From Aquificaceae bacterium (GTDB taxonomy: Bacteria > Aquificota > Aquificia > Aquificales > Aquificaceae), in contig JALSHX010000274.1 in NCBI GenBank assembly GCA_026982025.1, positions 1 to 7,933 of the forward strand: DNA of 7,933 nt, written 5' to 3'. Positions 1-6,213 of this stretch are shown here, one piece after another. The notes under the pieces were generated by a model, which was not told the DNA's origin, searched no databases, and worked only from the letters and a program-made list of their open reading frames with translations. Every line of letters starts with the position of its first letter. Position 1 is the stretch's first letter. Made by a program: the position numbers and the translations under genes.

Positions 1-1500
1 TCTCGGTCCTTTATTTACCCTGTAGGTGTATGTTAGTTCCGTTGCTTCTTCTTTTTCCTCAATTGAAACTTCAACGGAATAGGACCCTTCAAGGTAGCCC
101 TCCCTCGTAAAAAAGGACCTCAGCCTCCTTTCCACCGAATCAAGGATCTTCTCATTAAGGACCGCTGGAAGGTCCGCCCTGACCTTGTCAAAAATCTCCT
201 GAATCTCTCTATCTTTACCCGAATAGAGTATATCTTTAATCAGGACCTTTCTGCCCTTTTTGAGATTCACATCAACTATTACTTCCTTGCTCTGTCTGTT
301 TACTTCCTCCCTGAGATTCACCCGTGCGGTCAGGTAGCCTTTCTTCTTCAGTTTTTTTACCGCTTCTTGTATGATTTCATCAACCGCTTTTCTGTCGTAA
401 TAGGGAGGGAAGTCCTCTTTGAGATTTCCTTTGACTCTCAGTTTATACCTTTCTCCTTCCTCAATGAAAAATATTATTTCACCTTCAGAGTAGCTGTAGC
501 TGACCTTCGCATCAAGGAAACCTTTTTCCCCGTAAGCCTCCTCAACGGCATTCTTCGCCCTTTGAAGAAAAAAAATGTCTATTCCCCCGCCCTCTTTGAA
601 GATCAGCTCCCTCAGTCTTGACTCTTCAAAATATTGATTTCCCTCAAAACTTATTCTGAACCTCCTCCCTTCAATAACCGAGTATTCGGGGACCGCAATC
701 TTTCCCTTTCCTGTTAAAGCCTTTATCGTTGCAATAGGGTGGGTCAGAAGATTTGTAAATCCGTGGAGAAATGAGGTTAAAATTCCGCGAAAACCTCCTT
801 TTGAGGAGGGGAATAAAACCCTCGGGAAGGGTTTTTTAAGTTCCTTTCCCTTTGAACCTCTGTAATAAACTATGTTTTCGTAAAATCCCAATCGGGAAAG
901 GAAGGAGGATGCCTTCTCTTGGGCGTCCCTTACCGCCGACTCATTGAATACCGTACCGGGAATAATCCCTATGTCTCTTCTTACCCTGTCCCACGAGACG
1001 GACTTGAGCCCTTCAAATATGGGGTAGCCCATAAAGTAAAGGTCCCCTTCGTTAATTCTGACAACAACATCCAAAAAACCTCCTTCCTTCTCTTTTATCT
1101 CAATTTGCACCTCCGCGTTGAGAAATCCCCTCTCCCTGTAAAATCTTTTGAGATTCAGGGAGGCATTTTCGGGGTCAAACTCAATAAGAGGCTCTCCTTC
1201 CCTAACGCCGATAAGATTCTTTATCTCATCGTCTCCTGCAAACCAGTTCCCTTTAACTTCAACCTTTTCAACGAGGGGATATCTCTCCACAAAGATTACA
1301 GTATCCTTTCCCTTTACGCTTATCTTGATGTCCTTGACATCCTTTAAGTTCTGAAGAGCCCACAGCAATAGGGTCAGGTCCTCTTCTTTTTTAAACTCCA
1401 AAAAGTTGCTATTTCTGAGGGGATAGTTTGATTCAATGATAACATCGGAAAAAGATGTTGATAGGGCAAAAAAAAGCAGACACAGAAGAATCATTTTCAT
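1..1500 (-). CDS. bamA: BamA/Omp85-family outer membrane assembly protein, C-terminus cut by window edge
   Basis: The minus strand is open from an ATG at 1500 through base 1, giving 500 residues with no stop, so the C-terminal beta-barrel lies outside the window. Residues 1-18 look like a signal peptide (MK, then a hydrophobic run, with likely cleavage after SFS before D19). The rest reads as consecutive POTRA units (beta-alpha-alpha-beta-beta): the end of one at about 45-75, then about 76-152, 154-215, 276-350, 351-415 and 418-500. Diagnostic pieces are VEKVEVKGN, RFYRERGFLNAEV, AYGEKGFLDAKV, KKKGYLTARV and FFTREGYLEGSY. Omp85 proteins insert beta-barrels into the outer membrane, with POTRA domains in the periplasm. 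Six POTRAs exceed the five of E. coli BamA, and residues 216-275 form an insert between units. A TamA-like or second Omp85 paralogue cannot be excluded without the barrel. No Shine-Dalgarno precedes the ATG. A second ATG at 1494 would lose the signal peptide's lysine and is less likely. Confidence 0.85.
   Translation of the reverse strand, partial: MKMILLCLLFFALSTSFSDVIIESNYPLRNSNFLEFKKEEDLTLLLWALQNLKDVKDIKISVKGKDTVIFVERYPLVEKVEVKGNWFAGDDEIKNLIGVREGEPLIEFDPENASLNLKRFYRERGFLNAEVQIEIKEKEGGFLDVVVRINEGDLYFMGYPIFEGLKSVSWDRVRRDIGIIPGTVFNESAVRDAQEKASSFLSRLGFYENIVYYRGSKGKELKKPFPRVLFPSSKGGFRGILTSFLHGFTNLLTHPIATIKALTGKGKIAVPEYSVIEGRRFRISFEGNQYFEESRLRELIFKEGGGIDIFFLQRAKNAVEEAYGEKGFLDAKVSYSYSEGEIIFFIEEGERYKLRVKGNLKEDFPPYYDRKAVDEIIQEAVKKLKKKGYLTARVNLREEVNRQSKEVIVDVNLKKGRKVLIKDILYSGKDREIQEIFDKVRADLPAVLNEKILDSVERRLRSFFTREGYLEGSYSVEVSIEEKEEATELTYTYRVNKGPR
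794..835. other. Two tandem terminator-like hairpins inside the bamA-like gene
   Basis: Two perfect inverted repeats lie 5 bases apart. The first is CCTCCT (794-799) with AGGAGG (804-809) and a 4-nt loop; read on the minus strand it is followed by TTTTCG. The second is AAAACCCT (815-822) with AGGGTTTT (828-835) and a 5-nt loop; it has a T-run on the plus side (832-837) and an A-rich flank on the other. Both have the shape of short intrinsic terminators, yet they sit in coding sequence, in the insert between POTRA units. Their activity is inferred only from shape. Confidence 0.4.
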
Positions 1501-1505
1501 AAATG

Positions 1506-1511
1506 AGTATA
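1506..1511 (-). promoter_or_regulatory. Possible -10 element of the bamA-like gene
   Basis: On the minus strand TATACT ends 5 bases before the ATG at 1500, and no Shine-Dalgarno is present. A start point about 12 bases after the first base of the hexamer would fall at or next to the ATG, giving a leaderless mRNA. An overlapping TACATT (1516-1511) is an alternative and would leave a leader of about 4 nt. I see no convincing -35 element, so the call rests on position and on the matching arrangement of the neighbouring genes. Confidence 0.3.
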
Positions 1512-1513
1512 AT
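1508..1513 (+). promoter_or_regulatory. -10 element of purB, consistent with a leaderless mRNA
   Basis: A perfect TATAAT sits 7 bases before the purB ATG at 1521, which places the expected transcription start at about 1520. There is no Shine-Dalgarno in the 20-base gap to bamA. No good -35 is visible at 16-18 bases upstream. The hexamer overlaps the divergent -10 candidate on the other strand. Confidence 0.5.
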
Positions 1514-1520
1514 GTAAGCG

Positions 1521-2822
1521 ATGATAAGCAGATACACGAGAGAGGCAATGGGACGCCTCTGGAGCGACCTCAGCAGATTCAGGAGATGGTGGAAGGTTGA
1601 GCTCGCGGTTCTGAAGGCGTGGTCGGAACTCGGGAAAGTACCGCCGAAGGCGGTGGATGAAATTGAAAAAAAAGTAAAAGTAGATGAAGCGACTTTAAAG
1701 GAGATCAGGGAATACGAGAAAAGGTACAGGCACGATGTGCTTGCCTTTGTGTCCGCCGTTTCCAGACAGGCGGGTGAAAACGGCAGGTACATTCATCTGG
1801 GGATAACTTCGTCGGACATTATTGACACCGCCCTCGCCATCGCAATGAGGGAAGCCCTTGAGCTAATCGTTGAAGGGGTTCGTTCCCTGATGGATCTGAT
1901 TAGGGAGCTTGCCTTCAGGTACAGGGATACGGTAATGATGGGTCGTACCCACGGTGTTCATGCGGAACCCATAACGCTGGGGATTAAGTTTGCGGTCTGG
2001 TATGACGAGATGGGAAGAAACCTCATGAGGCTAACCTCCGCAAAGGAAAGGGTTTCGGTCGGGAAGATTTCGGGTGCCGTCGGAACCTACTCCAATGTCG
2101 ATCCGAGGGTTGAAGAAATAGCCCTTGGCCGGCTTGGTCTTAAACCGGAAGGAGCCTCAACTCAGGTGGTCCACAGGGACAGGCATGCGGAGTATATCTG
2201 GTCTCTGGCCATCACAGCCTCCTCCCTTGAGAAGTTCGCAACTGAGATCAGGCACCTTCAGAGAACAGAAGTTCTTGAGCTTCAGGAGCCCTTTAAAGAG
2301 GGTCAGAGGGGCTCTTCCGCTATGCCTCACAAGAAGAATCCCATTCACTCGGAGAGGATATGCGGTCTTGCACGGCTGGTAAGGTCCCATCTCATCCCCG
2401 CCCTTGAAAACGTTTCCCTCTGGCACGAGAGGGACATCTCTCACTCGTCCGTTGAAAGGGTTATTCTTCCCGATGCCTCAATTGCCCTTGATTATATGGT
2501 TCACCTGTTTAGCGAAATACTGAAGGGGCTCGTGGTGAACGAGGAGAGGATGAAGCGGAATATGGACCTATCGCTGGGTCTTTACTGTTCCTCAAAGGTT
2601 CTCGCCATCCTCTCGGAAAGGGGAATGGACAGGGACAGGGCATACGACATCGTTCAGAGGCTCGCAATGGAGAGCTGGGAGAGAGGCATCCCCTTCAGAG
2701 ACATCCTGAGCAAAGAGGAAGAAGTTCTCAAATACATAGCTAAGGACGAGATTGAGCGAATTTTTGATCCGAGAGAATTCGTCAAAAACAGGGATAAGAT
2801 CTTCGGGAGGGTTTTCTCTTAG
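1521..2822 (+). CDS. purB: Adenylosuccinate lyase
   Basis: This 433-residue protein cleaves SAICAR to AICAR plus fumarate in purine synthesis, and adenylosuccinate to AMP plus fumarate; it is cytoplasmic and normally a homotetramer. The N-terminus MISRYTREAMGRLWSD matches the family start, which fixes the ATG at 1521; an in-frame TAA at 1515 excludes an earlier start. Family landmarks are H71 (RHDV), TSSDI at 97-101, GRTHGVHAEP at 141-150 with the catalytic H144, and the mobile-loop signature SSAMPHKKNP at 265-274, which carries the catalytic serine. The length fits the short Bacillus/Thermotoga type rather than the longer E. coli type. Nothing looks damaged. It diverges from the bamA-like gene across 20 bases and stands alone on its strand. 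Its stop overlaps the stop of the opposing pseudo-receiver gene. No Shine-Dalgarno is present, and translation probably begins at or near the mRNA 5' end. Confidence 0.97.
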   Translation: MISRYTREAMGRLWSDLSRFRRWWKVELAVLKAWSELGKVPPKAVDEIEKKVKVDEATLKEIREYEKRYRHDVLAFVSAVSRQAGENGRYIHLGITSSDIIDTALAIAMREALELIVEGVRSLMDLIRELAFRYRDTVMMGRTHGVHAEPITLGIKFAVWYDEMGRNLMRLTSAKERVSVGKISGAVGTYSNVDPRVEEIALGRLGLKPEGASTQVVHRDRHAEYIWSLAITASSLEKFATEIRHLQRTEVLELQEPFKEGQRGSSAMPHKKNPIHSERICGLARLVRSHLIPALENVSLWHERDISHSSVERVILPDASIALDYMVHLFSEILKGLVVNEERMKRNMDLSLGLYCSSKVLAILSERGMDRDRAYDIVQRLAMESWERGIPFRDILSKEEEVLKYIAKDEIERIFDPREFVKNRDKIFGRVFS

Positions 2823-4276
2823 GAAATTATCTCTTCAAGTCTTTCCCTTAGAACCTTGTAGGCTGTCTCCCTGATTATTGATTGAATGTCAACCTCCTCC
2901 ATTGCCCTCTCAATTTCCTTTCTTATCATATCCGCTATCTGGGTGTGGAGGTCCGCTATCTTTTCTTCAAGTACCCTTTGAACCTCCTGAGAAATGTCTC
3001 CCACTTCAACCCGCGGTGCGGGACCAGCGGGAGGTACCTCCGCCTTTTGCTGTTCAATTATCTTCCCGAGGGCTTCAAGGGCGGGGATCTCCTCTTCCTC
3101 CTCCTGGGCGGGTTCCTCAACGGCGGGCTGGGGCTGAACTTCCTCTTGGACGGTTTCAAGCTCCTGCACTACCTCTTCCACGGGTTCCGGAGGGATTTCC
3201 TCAACGACTTCCTGAGGTTCGGGCTGAGGTGGCTGAGGCTCAGGCTCAGGAGCAGATGGGGCAGGTGCCTCAGCGGGTGCGGGAGCGGCAACCTTTGCTA
3301 CGAACTCCTTAATCCTTGAGGGGTCGGTGTCTCTTGAAACCGAATCTTTCTTCTCAAGGGGTATGTTTTCAACATTGATGGGAAAGAGGTCGTCAACGAG
3401 GATTATGTAAGGTTTATTCTTCATATACTGGTCGTTTGCCATGTCAATCAGTCCCTTCTCCGCAATGACACCGGAGATGGCGTCAAAGACAACGACGGAG
3501 GCGTCTGTTCCCTGTTGAATTGCCTGCCTGACCGTTTTAACGCTTACCACCTCGTACTGACCACCGAGAGCACTCTTTATTGAATCTATAAGGGTCTGAT
3601 CAAAGGAGACTATTAAGACCTTTCCTCCACCCTCAGCAACAGGCGTTTCCTGTGGGGGCGGTGGCGCGGGTGAAGGTTCTGTCGCCGGCTCCCCAGAGGG
3701 AGTAGTTTCCGCAGTAACTTCGGCAGGAGGTGTCTCCTGTGTAGCTTCAATCTCGGAAGCCATTTTTGCCGCTTCTTCCGCAACCTCTTCCACATCAAGG
3801 GTTGATGGTTCAATTTCCATCTCGGGTTCTGCGGGGACCTCCTGAACCTCCGCAGTAAGGGATGTGGGTTCAATCTCCATTTCTGGTTCTTCGGTTGAAG
3901 GAGCCGGTTCGGAGGGAATTTCGGCAGGAACCTCTGCGGGGGGAGCTTCTGTAAGCTTTGCGCTTATGTTCTGGGGGCTTTCGTCCCGGGGCACCATCAT
4001 CTTTGCGGGGGCAATGATGTTGTTCATGTCAACGGGGAAAAGCTCGTCGTAAAGAATGATGTACTTGGCATTGCTGAACTTCTTTGTATAAAGGGTGTTG
4101 ATGTCTTCCTCGGAAATTGCTCCCGATATGGCATCGTAAACCACAACCTCAATATCAGAAGGGATCATCTTGATTGCTTCTTCGCTGTTTTTGGCTATGA
4201 AAACCTCGTGATCGGAGAAGGCTTCTTTAAGGCTCTCCGTTAATGTCTTATCAAAGGAAACTATAAGCACCTTCAT
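2819..4276 (-). CDS. Tandem pseudo-receiver protein with Pro/Glu/Ala-rich linkers and a helical C-terminus
   Basis: I do not recognise a named family. Numbered from the ATG at 4276 (485 residues), receiver-like domains span about 1-108 and 218-328. They are roughly 40% identical by hand alignment and share KVLIVSFD, VVVxDAISG, YIILxDxLFP and an RD..P..I tail. Aligned with CheY-like receivers, the phosphoacceptor Asp is kept (D48 and D265). The acidic pair is SF instead of DD, and the switch Thr/Ser and conserved Lys appear to be gone, so ordinary phosphotransfer is doubtful. Residues about 109-215 and 330-422 are acidic, Pro/Glu/Ala-rich and probably disordered. Residues about 425-485 form charged amphipathic helices suited to oligomerisation. 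I chose the ATG because GAGGTG lies 6 bases upstream; a GTG at 4285 would add three residues. It is the last gene of the operon, directly after the two-TM protein. A signalling output or a scaffold are both possible. Confidence 0.85.
   Translation of the reverse strand: MKVLIVSFDKTLTESLKEAFSDHEVFIAKNSEEAIKMIPSDIEVVVYDAISGAISEEDINTLYTKKFSNAKYIILYDELFPVDMNNIIAPAKMMVPRDESPQNISAKLTEAPPAEVPAEIPSEPAPSTEEPEMEIEPTSLTAEVQEVPAEPEMEIEPSTLDVEEVAEEAAKMASEIEATQETPPAEVTAETTPSGEPATEPSPAPPPPQETPVAEGGGKVLIVSFDQTLIDSIKSALGGQYEVVSVKTVRQAIQQGTDASVVVFDAISGVIAEKGLIDMANDQYMKNKPYIILVDDLFPINVENIPLEKKDSVSRDTDPSRIKEFVAKVAAPAPAEAPAPSAPEPEPQPPQPEPQEVVEEIPPEPVEEVVQELETVQEEVQPQPAVEEPAQEEEEEIPALEALGKIIEQQKAEVPPAGPAPRVEVGDISQEVQRVLEEKIADLHTQIADMIRKEIERAMEEVDIQSIIRETAYKVLRERLEEIIS
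3807..3889 (-). repeat. Two adjacent 60-bp (20-residue) repeats in the acidic linker
   Basis: Near-identical 23-base segments at 3807-3829 and 3867-3889 are offset by exactly 60 bases. They encode EPEMEIEP at residues 130-137 and 150-157, followed by TSL and STL. The 20-residue period continues weakly (AEVQEVPA versus VEEVAEEA). It looks like a recent in-frame duplication lengthening a disordered linker. Confidence 0.65.
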
Positions 4277-4282
4277 GCCTTT

Positions 4283-4288
4283 CACCTC
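4283..4288 (-). promoter_or_regulatory. Shine-Dalgarno site that decides the pseudo-receiver start
   Basis: On the minus strand GAGGTG precedes the ATG at 4276 by 6 bases and overlaps the stop of the upstream gene. A GTG codon at 4285 lies inside this site and has no site of its own, so the ATG is the better start. Confidence 0.65.
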
Positions 4289-4877
4289 ACTTCTTTGTAA
4301 TTCTATGACCTAAAATGGCATCTACAATCCTTTTCATCTCTTCCGCGCTCTCTTCCGGAATTAACTTCAGGGTTGCAAGGGTAAGCCTGAGGGCTTTGAT
4401 CCTTGATATTAGCTCTTCGGTTAGGGTTTCTCTTCTCGTTACCTGGAACTCTTTGAGGGTAAAGTAGAAGATGCTCAGATAAAGGAGCAGGCTTGCCGTC
4501 AGGAGTCCTATGTAAAGTGGCTTATCGGATATAAAAATTAAGTATCCCATCAGGTCAACCTTTCTCACATACAGGTACAGCACTCCTTCCTCAATGTTCA
4601 GGGTCATCTGAGTGTACTTCTGCCGGTCTATTGGAGCACCCACATTTGAGGTTACGAACTTTCCGGTGGGTTTCCTTGAGAGCATGATAACCGTTTCCTC
4701 CGGGAAAGGAATGGGAACCCTTTTCTTTTCCTCCTGAACACCGGAGAGAAAGGTGGTAATGTTAGAAAGGATCTTCATGTCTCTCGTATATAGGTAATCT
4801 GTGAAGGATATGTACAGGGATGCAATTACGAACACCAACAAGAATAACCACAGAAGGAATATAAAAACATTCCTCAT
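4287..4877 (-). CDS. Two-TM membrane protein with a possible extracytoplasmic sensor-like domain
   Basis: This 196-residue protein is not one I recognise. Residues 4-26 are a strongly hydrophobic helix after a short basic start (MRN), and residues 121-140 form a second helix. Between them about 90 residues should face the periplasm, ending in strand-like segments (GVLYLYVRKVDLMGYLIFI) that lead straight into the second helix. This layout recalls Cache/CHASE-type input domains of sensor kinases, but no family motif proves it. The roughly 55-residue cytoplasmic tail is basic and helical (about 145-192) and contains no HAMP, kinase or cyclase domain. The ATG at 4877 has a good Shine-Dalgarno (GGAGG, 7-base spacing) and abuts the pmbA stop with no gap. 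The pseudo-receiver gene follows after about 10 bases, suggesting the two products work together. The membrane topology is fairly safe; the function is unknown. Confidence 0.8.
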   Translation of the reverse strand: MRNVFIFLLWLFLLVFVIASLYISFTDYLYTRDMKILSNITTFLSGVQEEKKRVPIPFPEETVIMLSRKPTGKFVTSNVGAPIDRQKYTQMTLNIEEGVLYLYVRKVDLMGYLIFISDKPLYIGLLTASLLLYLSIFYFTLKEFQVTRRETLTEELISRIKALRLTLATLKLIPEESAEEMKRIVDAILGHRITKK

Positions 4878-6209
4878 CTAATTTCCTCCCACAGTTATAT
4901 CGTCAACAAGCAGTGATGGAGAACCCACATCCCCATAAAACCTCAGATCACTCCCCACCTCAACTATTTTATTCCATAGATCAATAATATTTCCAGCTAT
5001 GGTAACACCCCTCACAGACTGAACCAATTTCCCATTTTTGTAAATTACTCCTGAAGCTCCAAGTGAAAACTCCCCAGAAATAGGATCAACCGTGTGAAGA
5101 CCCATCACCTCAAGAACGACGAAAACCTTTTCCCTCATGTAAAGCATATCTTCAAAACTGCCTTCTCCTTTTTCAATAAACAAATTCGTATATCCGGAGG
5201 AAGGGGGGTTTTTGAAGCTTTCTCTAACGGAGTTGCCCGTCGGCGGTTCTCCGGATGTGCGCGCGGTGTAGAGACTGTGCAGGAAGTTTTTGAAAACGCC
5301 TTTTTCAATGACCGTAGTTTTTGCCGACGGAAATCCCTCTCCGTCGTAAGGATAAGTTGAAAATCCACCCGGAAGGGTGCCGTCATCAATCACCGTCAGC
5401 TTTTGGGATGCCACCTCCTCGTTTCTTTTATCCTTGAGAAGGGTTTTATCCTTAATCAGGGAATCGCCGAGGAACATACGGGCAAATGCACTCAAAATCA
5501 TGGCGGAGGAGTCCCTGAATAGAATCACGGGCATTACCTGTGTTTTAACGGGTTTTGGATTAAGCAATGAGGTGGTTTTAAAAACCGCATCTTTTACTAT
5601 ATCTTCCGTGTCTAAGCTTGAGAGCTTTCTCTCGCCCCTGAACTCGTAGCTAATGGAGGAATCCTTTCCATCCTCCGCAACGGCGGCAATCATGGCGGTG
5701 TAATGGGTTGCATCAAAGGAGTACTCTATTCCCCTTGAGTTAAAAAAGGACACCTCTGTTATTCTCTCGGTCAGGGACGACTTTCTCACATCTCTGATTC
5801 TTCCGTCCCTTTCTTTTGCTTTCTTTTCCAAGCTTATAACAAAATCAATTTTGTCTTCCAAGCTCCTGCCGACCCCCTCTTGATCAAATACGGATTCACC
5901 GCGAGATATTTTAAGTTCGTCAACAAAGTCGCCGGCGGGATCCGGATTTTGCAGTTCCCACATCTGAACAGCACTGTCAAGAGCTTTAACGAGAGTTTCC
6001 CTGCTCAGGTCGGTCGTGAAGGAAAATCCAATCCTGTTATCCTTGAGGATGCGTATTCCGACTCCTGCTTCTTCGGAGGTTGACAGGTTTTCCAGCTTTT
6101 CCGAGGAGCTTTCAATTTTTGTTTTTTTTGTCCTCTGAAAGTAGATTTCAAATTCAAACCTTCCTTTTAGATGATCCCTTATGAGGCTGACTATTTCCTT
6201 CATCTCCAT
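4878..6209 (-). CDS. pmbA: PmbA/TldE-family protein (TldD/PmbA peptidase family, U62)
   Basis: This 443-residue, full-length protein is recognised by family blocks: DDGTLPGGFSTYPYDGEGFP at 275-294, then KTTVIEKGVFKNFLHSLYTAR; MGLHTVDPISGEFSLGASG at 369-387; GVTIAGN at 401-407; and a terminal SPSLLVDDITVGG. No HExxxH zinc motif is present, which marks the PmbA (TldE) branch rather than TldD. In E. coli, TldD and PmbA/TldE form a heterodimeric protease that trims unfolded or ribosomally made peptides, with the zinc site in TldD. No tldD is in this window, so a partner would have to be encoded elsewhere. The gene starts 4 bases after the stop of the DnaC-like gene with only weak Shine-Dalgarno potential, so translational coupling is likely. 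An alternative ATG at 6203 would remove two residues. The next gene begins immediately after its TAG. Its physiological substrate here is unknown. Confidence 0.92.
   Translation of the reverse strand: MEMKEIVSLIRDHLKGRFEFEIYFQRTKKTKIESSSEKLENLSTSEEAGVGIRILKDNRIGFSFTTDLSRETLVKALDSAVQMWELQNPDPAGDFVDELKISRGESVFDQEGVGRSLEDKIDFVISLEKKAKERDGRIRDVRKSSLTERITEVSFFNSRGIEYSFDATHYTAMIAAVAEDGKDSSISYEFRGERKLSSLDTEDIVKDAVFKTTSLLNPKPVKTQVMPVILFRDSSAMILSAFARMFLGDSLIKDKTLLKDKRNEEVASQKLTVIDDGTLPGGFSTYPYDGEGFPSAKTTVIEKGVFKNFLHSLYTARTSGEPPTGNSVRESFKNPPSSGYTNLFIEKGEGSFEDMLYMREKVFVVLEVMGLHTVDPISGEFSLGASGVIYKNGKLVQSVRGVTIAGNIIDLWNKIVEVGSDLRFYGDVGSPSLLVDDITVGGN
4885..4889 (-). promoter_or_regulatory. Shine-Dalgarno of the two-TM protein gene
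   Basis: GGAGG on the minus strand lies 7 bases before the ATG at 4877, inside the last codons of pmbA. It is a clear contrast to the genes at the divergent junctions, which have no such site. Confidence 0.7.
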
Positions 6210-6213
6210 GATT

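Noticed and set aside
919..1347. Plus-strand open frame opposite the POTRA region
   Set aside because: The minus strand encodes clear POTRA repeats and a signal peptide continuous to 1500; this frame has no recognisable features.
1433..1792. Minus-strand open frame across the bamA/purB junction
   Set aside because: It is antisense to the well-conserved start of purB, and its Ser/Phe-rich composition is typical of a shadow frame.
2790..2822. Possible intrinsic terminator at the end of purB
   Set aside because: AAGATCTT and a short T-run are present, but no GC-rich stem leads directly into the T-run.
3060..3280. Repetitive-looking CT/GG-rich stretch as a possible CRISPR or satellite array
   Set aside because: Repeats are irregular, without constant spacers, and are explained by Pro/Glu/Ala codons of the linker.
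2878..3319. Two overlapping open frames on the plus strand, Pro- or Leu/Arg-rich
   Set aside because: They are antisense to the Glu/Pro/Ala-rich linker, whose biased codons remove stops from the other strand. Neither has a plausible domain.
5094..5649. Plus- and minus-strand open frames within pmbA
   Set aside because: All overlap conserved PmbA blocks and show no domain of their own.
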